Source: Aplidium turbinatum (lineage: Eukaryota; Chordata; Ascidiacea; Aplousobranchia; Polyclinidae). From it: DNA of 64,000 nucleotides. The stretch is taken from positions 17,936,001-18,000,000 of the forward strand of contig OU964919.1 of assembly GCA_918807975.1 (NCBI GenBank), given 5' to 3'. This document shows positions 11,585-23,163 of this stretch, one piece after another; the first letter of the stretch is position 1, and the number at the start of each line of letters is the position of its first letter. The position numbers were made by a program, and so were the translations under genes. The notes under the pieces were generated by a model. The model was not told the DNA's origin. It saw only the letters and a list, made by a program, of their open reading frames with translations, and did no database searches.

Positions 11585-11977
11585 TGGTTAAGAAAGTTGT
11601 GACAAAAACAGCAACTGCAAAAATTAAGATGCAGCTCAAAGTTTTAAACGTCAAGCAAAAGCAAGGGAGCTCAGCAACTTATCATCTTATCATGACGTTC
11701 TCCACTTTGAAAGTACTGTAGTTTCTTCATAAAAAAATCGATTTTACTTTATCATAATGAATTGATGATGATTCAATAAGCATTCTTGATTTTAACTTAG
11801 TTTTGTATTACATTTCAAGAAAAATGATTTTCCAGGAGTTTGGGGCAATTATCGACTCGTTGTAGCTTTCACCATATCAGGATAATCGCAGCAAATATTT
11901 AAAAACTATGCTTCACATGAACCAGCCAAAATTTTAACCTCCTTCGAAGCAGTTGAAAGTAGCCTCCTCAAACCTCC

Positions 11978-12045
11978 AAATCAGTCCTTTTTTACACTGA
12001 TTCAGCGTACGCAGACGTTGAATCAATACAAAAAGAACTGATTTG
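11978..12045. repeat. Short palindromic repeat, well-preserved copy
   Basis: The left arm CAAATCAGTCCTTTTTTACA faces TACAAAAAGAACTGATTTG around TTCAGCGTACGCAGACGTTGAA. Its right flank GCTGGTTGGGTT is shared with the copy at 57670, so the mobile unit is probably a little longer than the dyad. Confidence 0.75.
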
Positions 12046-12978
12046 CTGGTTGGGTTCTCATATAGGTTAATGGTGTCAATAACTGGGGTAATGAAGAGGA
12101 CAAAAGACGACCTAAGATTAATTTGACAGCGTGAGAAAGATGTGTAGTTGTTAACGTGTTACAGCATTTGCTTGAATTCATTTCATTGGCTGTGCGTTGT
12201 TGCTCAAGAATGATGCAACATGTTTATCCACTTTCCCCTTGTGTTTCTCATGTGACGTCATAACACAAGCACGGGCATGAATTTCAAGGTGGCCGTACCC
12301 CTTTGTGAGTTCTCGAGGAAAGTCGATGAACTCTTCGCTATTAAATGATTGTTTATTCAGATGTCATAAAGCAATTGCGATGCGCCCCAAGAAAGTCAAC
12401 ATTTAATTGTGGAATCTCCCAACCTAACAGTGTGACAGCCAAGCCTCCCAAGATTATCCTGGAATTTTTTTTCCTTCCAGTAATGCTTTTAAACCATGAA
12501 CAGACATAACTCAGCAACAATACTACATTCAACATTATAAAAACAAAAAGCGAACGTTTTCGGCTAGTCATACAATCCTTTTCAAGCCTATAAGAAAAAT
12601 ACATATTAAAAGAAATGCTAAAGAATCATATAGTATCACAGCAAAAATATGGTCAAATCTAAACATTTGAGAAACTGCCTCGCTCACACAAAATGATAAC
12701 TGAAAATTACACAGCACAACGGGTCAAGCATTTGAGAAGTAAAAATTAATTAATTGTTCAGAAAAGGAATCAGGCAGAATTACGCAAGGTTGCCAGAAGC
12801 ACTTCCAGGAATGATTGAGGAACTATAGAATGTACAGCTTCAAACCATCCGACAATCTATTTCGTAATATGTTTCGTCATGGAATGAGCGTGGAATATCC
12901 TCAAGAAACAACTTCAAAAAACAATCTTATTCATTTTTATTCTGATGATATTTAACTAATCTTAAAAACGTTTTAATT
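12046..12978. other. Intergenic, nothing recognised
   Basis: AT-rich sequence without gene-like frames or clear repeats. An 83-residue minus-strand frame at 12604-12353 has no recognisable features. Confidence 0.4.
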
Positions 12979-13208
12979 GCAAAATTTCTTTGAAAACTAC
13001 AAAAAACAGAATATCCTGAAAATTGATTAAAGCAGTTTTAACCCATTAGTGCCCGGTCATTGTTCTAGTAGGAATATTTTTACAAAATTTTTTTTGTGAG
13101 ATCCTTATAGGTTGAATATGAATATTCAAAAAAAAATCTGATATTGCAAAATTTCATTGAAAACTACAAAAAACAGAATATCCTGAAAATTGATTAAAGC
13201 AGTTTTAA
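12979..13208. repeat. Direct duplication, 63-base unit, spacing 167
   Basis: The segment beginning GCAAAATTTC and ending AAAGCAGTTTTAA occurs at 12979-13041 and again at 13146-13208 with about one difference. This suggests a recent local duplication. Confidence 0.8.
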
Positions 13209-13500
13209 ATATCACATAAAGAAATTTGTTCTAGAAAAACACAATCAAACGAATGTTAACGATAAAATATGTTTAATAACATCATAACATGACAAAGCTC
13301 TGAAAATTAGCCAAAATAATTTTTGCCTCAATAGACTTTCGCGACCAAACTATTTCAAGATAAAAACATAGTTTTATACCATAATCAAAATTTACTTCCA
13401 AAGAAAGTAGGCTACAGTAGGCCTACTTTCTTTTCTATAGAATTGCCAAAGAGGTCATAAATATAGCGAATATTTTTTTCTGTAAAGTTTTAGAAAAATC

Positions 13501-14057
13501 TTCTAATGAAAAATTGTCTTACAAAAGTAATGCGTTATATATTATCCCAATGACTAGATACAAGGTGAACTAGAAATATGTCACTTTATGCTTGTTAAAA
13601 AAGTAAATCTTCATTGTTTATGCGTAAATAAATAACACAGGCCGACAAATCATTTTTTTCAAAAGGCACGACAGTCATTTTAGGGTATTTCGAGGCTCCT
13701 ATTTCCGAAAATGGACTTCTAATGAAAATCTAATAAATAAATAACACAGGCCGACAAATCATTTTTTTCAAAAGGCACGACAGTCATTTTAGGGTATGTC
13801 GAGGCTCCTATTTCCGAAAATGGATTTCTAATGAAAATCTAATGAAAAATTGTCTTACAAAAGTAATGCGTTATATATTATCCCAATGACTAGATACAAG
13901 GTGAACTAGAAATATGTCACTTTATGCTTGCTCGTTAAAAAAGTAATTCTTCATTGTTTATGCGTAAATAAATAACACAGGCCAACAAATCATTTTTTTC
14001 AAAAGGCACGACAGTCATTTTAGGGTATTTCGTGGCCCCTATTTCCGAAAATGGACT
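13501..14057. repeat. Local tandem duplication, about 340-base period
   Basis: The block starting TCTAATGAAAAATTGTCTTA occurs near 13501 and 13838. A block starting AATAAATAACACAGGCC occurs three times (about 13626, 13734, 13966) with few differences. The layout is a 340-base tandem duplication plus an extra partial copy, very young by its similarity. Confidence 0.85.
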
Positions 14058-17000
14058 TGTACTAACTACATTGCTTTGCACAAATAAGCAAAACAAGTTA
14101 TCAGTGAACAAACGCAGGTCTTTAATATGGCACTGAGCGACACCCACCTAGGTACGAAGGCCTTTTACTTTGCAGAATACAAAGTAATGTTCTTCAGTAA
14201 AGTAACTGCTTAGAATTTTACCCTTGTTACGGAAGAACGTAATTTTGGCCTCGAAGTCAAGAATGCTATATGTTGATCGAGATGAGGAGCCAAGATTTCA
14301 GCTGCCACTTTTGATGGCTAAATGTCTAACTGCAGTAGGTGGTAGAGATCATTTTGATAAAAAGGATTGACGTTGCTCCAAAACAGTACTGAAGATATTG
14401 AGGTTACTCTCAGTGACTCAGTCATGCTTGTTTTACGATTGTTTCAAGCAAATCACCATTTGAAACAAGAGGGGGTGGGGAAGAAAAAAGGAGAAATAAT
14501 ATGTCCACCCAATGGCTGCCTTGCAGACTCCATGTTAACATGATGTCCCAACTTCCTTTGTGACGACTTCATTTAAACATATTCACCTTACAGAAGTATC
14601 AATTTTCATGGTGATACCGAGGCTCTCTTTGAGCCACCACAGTCTGAACTTCTTAGCCTTAGCTTTAGCCTTAACCTTGAGCCAAAAAAACGGGATTGAG
14701 TGCAATGTTTGCATACTTTAGGAGGGACCCAGGACTCTTGATCTCCCAGCTTCATGTCAAAGTAATAAAGTTGTCATATATTGTACAGTATTGTCACAGT
14801 TGCAGTTAAATATATCTGAATGATTAGAGCAGCATCCTAGTTATCAAACGCATATTTTTATTAGCGTTTATCGTATATTAGATTATAGATAAAAACAAAA
14901 CAAAAAAATTGTTTACAGCAAAGACTTGGTCTTAGCAGAGGCTTAGAATAAAATTTCATTTGTACAAATATCAATTTCAGTAGGCCTACCTTTTCAATAC
15001 AAAACTGCCTTCTTAAACACATGGTTTTGGGCTGTGTTTCTTGTGGGGTACTGATTCCCAGCCATTTTCTTTGAATAATCATGCCTCGCCTTTAAATAAT
15101 CACAGTTCATTTCAACCCTTGCTTACGCTTTGAACTTGCTAAAATAGCAACCAATTGAACTGGACAAACGAAATTATGACGTCATAATGGTAACAGACCT
15201 GAAAATGAGTGATTTATTAATTTAAACTTTTAAGTAACGATTTCAAAAATAATTTCAATGTCGAATATCTCAAAAATTAGAGCCAATTCGAAAAAAGTAA
15301 GTGTATTTTCGTAATCAGGGGCCTTGAAATACCCTAATATGACCCTTACCTTCTGTACCAAAATTTTGTTGTTGGCCTGTATAATTTATTCTTAGATCTG
15401 TACATTGAGATGTTTACCTAAGTTCTTTCGATGAAATGTTAATATAATAAGAATGATAATAAATCTCTGATTTGTTTAAATTGCTTTTCTGCAAGGTTCT
15501 AATCAAAACTGCACGACAAACTACAAATAATATACAGAATTTTTCAGGTTAAAGAAAAATTACAGTACAGTACTTTTTACAAAAGTGAAATACAATTTTT
15601 TATCCTATCCTACCTTTCACATAAAAAAATTTCTATCCTCGCAAAGCTGAAACTCAAATCGTCAAAATCAATTTGCCTACTGTAAATGGTTAGCACTTTG
15701 AAAGTCATACAAACAAAACACTGCAGTCCACCTTTCATTCTGTCATCTTGTTTCACAAGTTGACTGCAGCTTCAATAATAATAATAATAATGTTTTATGC
15801 TGCGCCCATTACGACAACATACAGTACTCTGCGATCACAGATGCGACACAGATGCGATACTTCAACCTATCTAAAAGTATTGAAATCATTCGTTGAATGG
15901 TCTACGCCCCATGAAAGCATGACTTCGATTGTTCCACTGGCTACAGTTACTGTAGTATTCTCATGATTAAACTGGCATACAAATTTACTTCCTCAAATCA
16001 TTTTTGCAAACCTTTTCATTTTTTGCCTTTGAAGATACAAACATTATGTAATCCACACCGGAATAATTTTCTAAGCACCATACTCTCAAAAAAAAGACTT
16101 GAATAAAGTTTCATTCAAGGACAACTTCATAGTTAGCCTGTGCCTTACTTGCTGACTGTCAAAGGGGCATGTACGTCATCTGTTTTATTGAGCGAGTGAG
16201 TTTAATCACTGTCTGGTGATTTAGCTTCAACATGACTTACTGCACGGGTAAGCGTAATAAATCCAAACGATTTATCTTCAATAGTAAAGGTAGAATGTAT
16301 TTTAAGAGAAGTAGAGTTTAAAATGATTTAACGCATTAATAGAGTTTGTGTGGGAATTGCTCGTAAAATAGGCATGTGGCATGTTACAGCGGCTTCGGCA
16401 AAGATCTGAAGCTTTTGATAGGACGTCAACAACCATCTATGATGCTATGTGGACACAGTATTGACACTTTATTGTTGTTATTGATGAGGCATCAGCAGTG
16501 CGCCTTGCAAAAGCCCTTTGTGTTGTCCGCTGTATCGCAGAAGTGTCCACAAAACATTTGGCATATTTTGTCTCAACACGAAAGGAAGATAAATAACCGG
16601 GTCCACTTGATGGAATTGATTTATGGATTGTATGTTAGTTTTAAGAATTTTCCTAGTGAGCATGTTACCAATTCAAATGAGATATAAAACCTTGCAGTAC
16701 CAAAGCATTGACATAGTTTTCTCCTTCAACTAATTTTTAAGTTCCTCTTTCTCAAAACATTCAGTTATACCTCCTTGGTACGATCACACAAAAACTTGTA
16801 CAATATTGATTTTTCCATTAAACTTTTACGCCAAAAAAAAACACTGTCATTATCATAATATTTAGACAAACACTGGGCTATCAATTTGCTGAAATCGGCT
16901 TCAGCATATTGTGAAATGTATGTCACATTTCAATGTGCTGTTCTTCAATTTACGAGGAAGTAAGATATTGTCAAGCATTCTTTCAAAAGTCAACAACCCT

Positions 17001-17980
17001 AAGGGATTCTGTTGACTGGCAAACAAATACCAACAAAAATAACTTGTGCTATCAATTCTCGGACTGTGTGACTTCAATTATACTACACAGTTATGTACTT
17101 AGTTTGGTACACTAGGATATCTAAAACCACCAAATTTCCCATCGACTCACAGCATTATTGTTTTGTTTTGCTGTTTCGAATTATTAAGAAGGTTAACTGT
17201 GATCATCCGTGCTGGCAAATTTAATGTAACTGGAAAATGCCCTTTCCCTAAAATCCCCTGGAAGTCATAGTTTTTGGGTGTGTTGTGTCGAGGCCAGGGT
17301 TGTGTTCATACCTTCTAAATAATTTGAGTACCAAAAACTTGAAATTGATCCAAAAGTTAAACAAAAAAAATGAACTAAAGTTTTTATTTATTTATTTATG
17401 AATAATTCTTTTGGTTAAGTTGTTTTGAAAAAGCTTTTGTAATCTTTGAAAGTTATCGTATTGTGTTTGTGCTAAACTGAACAATTAGGCTATATACTTG
17501 AATCATCGTGAAGGGAACATCAACCTTTGAAATGTCTGCTTAATTTACAACAGATCACAGTTTTACCTACCTGTATGACGTCACCATATCATAAATTTGA
17601 GTTATTTTTATTATATCGTTAAACATCACTGCGCAAACACCAACAAAATGGGGTGATGCAAAGTGCAAACTGTCATACCAAAAATATACAGTGGCTCTCC
17701 TTCGTTGGGGATCGGCACAGTGACGTCACTGCATCATTTTTCTCCTGGGGTTAAAAAGGCCTCTCCATATTTTGTCAAGGCACAAAGCAAAATCGCCGTC
17801 CAATATTTTTTGAGTTAATACAAAAAGAAACATTACAACAAAATAATTAAGATTATAATAAAAACAAAACAGTGAGCATTTGACAGCTTTAAAACAAGCT
17901 AATTGTAGTTTTATAAATGGTGTTGAACAATTAGTTTTGCTCATAGATAAGAGATTCCCACAATAATTAATCTGGTAAAT
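14058..17980. other. Intergenic, mostly unassigned
   Basis: No host gene was recognised. A locally GC-richer stretch at about 16376-16620 has coding-like character in two plus-strand frames but is not assignable. ATA/TAATAA microsatellite-like sequence lies at 15773-15790. The rest is AT-rich with no clear repeat ends. Confidence 0.4.
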
Positions 17981-18114
17981 ATTCATACGAAAAATATCCC
18001 GAGTGGAAAATAACCTTCAAATGCGCTGGAGGCTAGACCAGGGTAGATGTTTTTTCGAGAGAGGAGATATTTTCCCGTATGGATATTTTCTGCACGGATT
18101 TTTTTCGTATGAAT
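17981..18114. repeat. Inverted repeat with about 19-base arms
   Basis: ATTCATACGAAAAATATCC at 17981 faces GGATTTTTTTCGTATGAAT, which ends at 18114, with about 95 bases between. It may be the terminal inverted repeats of a tiny element. No target duplication was identified. Confidence 0.6.
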
Positions 18115-19170
18115 TTTTACCTACTTTCGGCAAAAATATCTCTGAAGAAAAATAAGCCTCCTAGCTAGTATCCTACTGTAGCTCTGACTGTGTAGGAAAG
18201 TCGAACAAAGCAATGGTCTCGATTCTGGTACAACATTTGGCCTGGTACAACATTTGCCCTTTTTCAGAGTCTGCAGTCTGGGGTACATTCAAACTATGCA
18301 AATAAAGACTTCGTCAATGCGTCGACAAGAGAAGTTTGTCAACAATTTTGTATTTTTTGATAACTTTGCAAAATTGTGATTTGCTTCAGAAGACGAGACA
18401 TCACTTGCATGCAAGAGAAGAACATTTTTTTTTGTTTCAATACAATTTGAGTTGAATTGTAATTTTATCTTTAAGCATGATCATAAGCAAAAAAAAGGGT
18501 TTTTTAAGTGTTAATTCAATCACTTGCTTGGATAGCCTCTATTCAAGAAATGCTAATCCAGGTTTGATAATGCATTATTCATCATTAAAGAAAACTTTTG
18601 AAACTTCAAGTCAAGTTGCAGTATATTGGTGAAGTTTCATTTACAATCACAATTAGTAAAACTAAAGCAATTCATTGAGTTAAACATAACCAGACGTTTG
18701 AGGAATGATGAACAACAAACACATGATGCTTGCTAATTGCGAGGCAAATAACATTTGCTATTTTAATTGTTTGAAGTTACAACTTTGCTGGTAAACAACC
18801 CTATTAATTTGGGCATTCAGTGTCGAAACTGCAAATATATACCAGTTAGTGCTTTAATAAAACTTCAATGTTAGCAAAAGTATGAAACTCTGTCCCAGCT
18901 TATTGTTTTTGTTGTCTTGTGAAGAATTGTTTTATGTTATCAACTTTTCGTTCCCATCAAAGCTTTTTCGTGGTGAAGATTCTCGTGTGTTTTGTTGAGT
19001 TTCATTTAAGTTTTGGTACCACAAAAACGCAATCAGTTATGGATGGACTTAAAAAAAGAAAAGTGGATTCTCTTATTAATGTGCGGCGTTGTGTCAGAAA
19101 AGTAGGTTTAGTGATTTTTTTCTTGTTAAAAGCAATTTTTTTTTTTAAATAGTTTCAAAATGACTTGGGG
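18115..19170. other. Intergenic, nothing recognised
   Basis: No gene-like frame, transposon end or tandem repeat was identified in this AT-rich stretch. Confidence 0.4.
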
Positions 19171-19876
19171 CACGGCCTACTAGAACACGGCCAAATATGT
19201 TGCTATTTGAGGAAATTTCTAAGAGTCTGAATTGTTACAATCATAGCTATGACAAACCTATCATCTTCCCATTTCCAAAAGTTAGTAAAATGAGCAATAT
19301 TTGCATCTAGACATATTTTTGGCTTGTTTTTCCAGAGATTAGATATGCATGTTAAGCACAACTTGTGCAATAATAATGTAAAATATGTAAAAAAATTTCC
19401 AACTACATCCTGGAGGTAGTCTCATCATACAGTCGTTAGGTTTTTGTATAGCAGGATTTTTTGTCAATAGCCACATTTTGCTTGCAAAATTAAACTTGGT
19501 GGAAAACAAAACAAACTAAAATTTAAATTAACACATCAAATGAACCGCTTACAACATAGAATTCACAAAAAATCCTTCATATTTTGAATGGAACATGCAA
19601 TTTCACCAAAAGCGACACAGCAAACGACATTACCTCCAGGTTGCAGTTGGAAAATCTTACATATTTTACATTGTTATTGCATAAGTTGTGCTTAACATAC
19701 ATACCTAATCTCCGGTTAAACAAGCCAAACATATGTCTAAGTACAAATAATGCTTATTTTACTTACTTCTGGAAATGGGAAGATGACAGGTTTGTCATAG
19801 CTATAATTGTAACAATTCAGACTCTTAGAAATTTCCTCAAATAGCAACATATTTGGCCGTGTTCTAGTAGGCCGTG
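19171..19876. mobile_element. Foldback-type element with about 255-base inverted repeats
   Basis: The ends CACGGCCTACTAGAACACGG and its complement CCGTGTTCTAGTAGGCCGTG open long inverted repeats. These run about 255 bases inward from each side with roughly 90% identity by eye, leaving a core of about 200 bases. It is flanked by the 7-base direct repeat CTTGGGG (19164-19170 and 19877-19883). There is no coding capacity, so it would move only with a transposase supplied elsewhere. Confidence 0.85.
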
Positions 19877-20091
19877 CTTGGGGAAACAAAAATAATCAAG
19901 GTTTCAAGTTTTTAGGTCCCCATAGGTAGGGAAAGGGAGGCCCAATCGCGGGGTACTCCATTTTGCTAATAAAAATAGTATTGCGCTTGTTGGTAGAAAA
20001 GTTTATTATGGATACGTAGGCTATACGTTTAATACATTGCAATTTCTGTAACCAATTTTTCCTAGCAGATAAGTCACATTAAATGTTAACT

Positions 20092-20265
20092 AAATGTAGT
20101 TATTACTATTTGAAGCCTTTACAAATTGTTTCACCTAACGGATCATCAGAAGGTCTTATTCAAATAGAATTCAAATATTCAAATAGATTCTATTTGAATA
20201 AGACCTTCTGATGATCCGTTAGGCGAAACAATTTGTAAAGGCTTCAGATAGTAATAACTACATTT
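20092..20265. repeat. Near-perfect palindrome, 79-base arms
   Basis: The arm 20092-20170 (starting AAATGTAGTTATTACTATTT) is complementary to 20187-20265 with about three differences, leaving a 16-base loop. It lies just downstream of the element ending at 19876. It could be a foldback element or the result of an inverted duplication. Confidence 0.88.
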
Positions 20266-20566
20266 GATTTAATTCGCTCTGCTTTGCCTTTTTGCTTGGC
20301 ATTGAGCACTTTTTGTAGTATTAATAGTTTTCATTGTTTTAAATGTTAACTATTAATATAAGCAAACAAAAAATTTCTCATGTAAAAATTCAATTATATC
20401 TATTGTTTATATATATTATAGTATTTAACATACAAATATAATGTCATTAAAACGTTGTAATAACATCATTCAAAAACGTATTCTTTTGGAAGGGTGAGAT
20501 ACACTTTTGGGGTGCGATTACTCCCTAAGCCTTTCCTTGGCTACGTCCCTTCTCCAGAGGTGCTTC

Positions 20567-20796
20567 CAAGGCCGGATTTAACTGATGGGGGGTCCGGGGC
20601 ACTTATACATCGGGGGGGCCCCCGTGCAAAAACCACCTCTGCGTCTACAGTAGCATCAGTCCAGTACTGCACAGCATTTTGCAGAAACTTTAAAGGCCAA
20701 AATGAAAAGAATAACACAAAATAAGCCTACATTTTCTTCTACATAGGGGGGGCTGGGGCAAACTGCCCCCTCTGTCCCCCCCTAAATCCGGGCCTG
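20567..20796. mobile_element. hAT-like miniature element with 8-bp target duplication
   Basis: A 230-base element with ends CAAGGCCGGATTTA and TAAATCCGGGCCTG, flanked by perfect GGTGCTTC repeats (20559-20566 and 20797-20804). It is GC-rich with runs of G and C and has no coding capacity. A truncated relative lies at 36165. The 8-bp duplication and short inverted ends support a hAT-type origin. Confidence 0.88.
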
Positions 20797-20804
20797 GGTG
20801 CTTC

Positions 20805-22764
20805 AAACATAGAAAGCACATCGGCGGAAGCTAGTAGTTTGTCTTCAGCTTTGTCCTACCATGGCTGGTCCTACCAAGAATGACCAATCATAAATTATTA
20901 TTATTCAGGTTTGCAAGTCATCAACAAAAAACTATTTGGACCAATTTTCGAAAGAAAAATTTAGTTTCGACGCCAAATTCCTTCATATTAAAATTAGAAA
21001 CTCTGTTTCGATCAAAAATCATTTTAGACAGTTTTAGTTGTAAGATAAAACATATAAATCCTAACTATAATCTATCAAACGTTTGGTATAAAAATCGGTT
21101 AGTAACTGAGCAAAAACGCTCGTAGGCTAATCTTTTCGTCTTTTTTAAATATAGATTATTTCCTTTCTTACGTGGTAAATGGATAGACTTTCGGCCCAAA
21201 GGCTCAAACCGAGACCACGTCGAAAACGACAGCGAATAAATTATTATTTATTTTCTTTTACAATATTATCCAGCAGAAGCAATACTGAAGTCATCATTCG
21301 AATATTATTGCGTTCAAGCTACTACAAGTCAAATGCCTCTGCTGCCATGTTACAGGGAACAGGCAAATGGGTTACGTCAATTAAGGTAGCATGCACCTGC
21401 CTGCGGGCTTATTACCCAACGAGCATTCGTTGACTATTTTACATCGTTTTGATCTGGCTAAACGTTAAAGTAATGTTATACGAAAAATTTAATTAGCTGT
21501 AAAGCGTGTGAACTAATCATTCAGGCAAAGATTGGCTCCATTCTCTCATCAATGACGTTGCGGAAGTCCGGTATGCAGACGTTCACATGTCAAAGACTTT
21601 CACACGCTACGTAGGCCTACAACAGGACGTGCTCAATCTACGAAAACTAGGAGGTTTTAATATAACATTTCAGACAAAATTTCAAGCTTAAAAATGTAAA
21701 ATAACCCTTTTTTAACTCGGAAGGATGCTGAAAGCAATCCAACAATGACGTAACAATGTGCCAAGCATGTCTTGTAACTAATTCAAAGATTGATAAGGGC
21801 AAAATGAATGAAAAGGCTTGAAAAATGATTTTATGCATAAGAATAAAAAGAGTTGCCAAATACAGAACAAGACTGCTAGTGCTCGATAAGTGTGCGAAAT
21901 GATGACGGCATAAAGCCAACAAGGTAATAGACTATTTGTGGTAAAAACACTTTCATTTTGAAAGCAAACCTTCATTAACAACTAGAGTAGGTTAATAACA
22001 TCATTACCTCTTTTTGAACTTGATAAGAAAGTGGTATAAAAATAGTTTTAAGTGCTTCAATGATTTCATCTCAGTGATGTACTTTACAGCGTGAGAAATT
22101 TATGGAGCATGCGTAGGAAGCATCACGCTGAGTGTTTGATTTAGCTTGATAATAACAAACTTAGTTTAATAAAAACTTGCATAAAGAAAGGAAACTGGCA
22201 GACGCAATCCAAACTTCAGTAACTTAGGCTACACTTACAGTTAGAGAAAACCTGACACATACAAACGGGACTACTAATGTCACTTTTGGATTTATTGCAA
22301 TATTCATATGTTCCGACGCCCTCTTAATGAAGGATGAGCAATCTTTTTTAGACTGAGATAATTTTGATATTTCTGTGAGACAATGAGGCGTTCGGTAGCC
22401 ACACAAAGTGGTGACTGCAGAAAGCGACAAAGAACTCAAAGAATTGTCCTAGCGACAAGCTCCTCATAATTTATGAAATAAACTCTTTCAGGGTTTCCGA
22501 TTTTTAACTTGTTGAGTGCATCGACATTTTGTAAAAAAAAATATGTGCTACGAAAAAAGCAATTACAGCAAAAACAAGAAAGGAAATTTTCTCGGATACA
22601 TTTGAATGAAAATTTAGAGACTAAATTTAAATAAACTAATTTTTGAAAAGTTGAAATAATTCGAGTTTAACACTTTTTAAAACCAAATACCGGTAGGCCT
22701 ACCCAAAATTCTTAACTTGCTATTCTACTGTGTAAAGTCATAAAAAGCTGTAAGTAGGCTATAA
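20805..22764. other. Intergenic, nothing recognised
   Basis: AT-rich sequence with several 60-90 residue frames, none resembling a known family. No transposon ends were identified. Confidence 0.4.
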
Positions 22765-23163
22765 AGGACTATGGAGTTGGAGTGGTGGAGTCGAAAGGGT
22801 TTTGGCATGTTCGGAGTCGGAGTCGTTAAACAAAAAGACCGACTCCGACTGGATACAAAACGATAAACAATAAAATATTGTCGGCAATGCTTTTTCAAAA
22901 TATTATTTCTTGTTTTGCGTATTGAGTTCTACAACTTTACCGAAAAATAGAAGTGTTTGTTTTTGGTCGTTATTACAAAAATCACCGTTTCAATTTCGAT
23001 GACAGCTTAAAGTGAAATTAAATTTTAAAAAATGAAAAAGCAACAATTAAAAAAACTGGCAACAATTAAAAAGAAACTGGCAACACTGAAGCCGAAGTTG
23101 ACGTCGGCCAGTTGTAAAACGAGGAGTTGTACCCGTACATTTTTGCCACATTCCACAGCCCTG
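22765..23163. mobile_element. Miniature element with GGAGTCGGAGTCG-type ends
   Basis: The left end AGGACTATGGAGTTGGAG and the right end CCACAGCCCTG are loosely inverted. The left part carries repeated GGAGTCG and GACTCC motifs (22785-22852) and a related CGAGGAGTTGTACC lies near the right end. This pattern is common in animal hAT-derived miniature elements. The target duplication is not clear. Confidence 0.55.
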
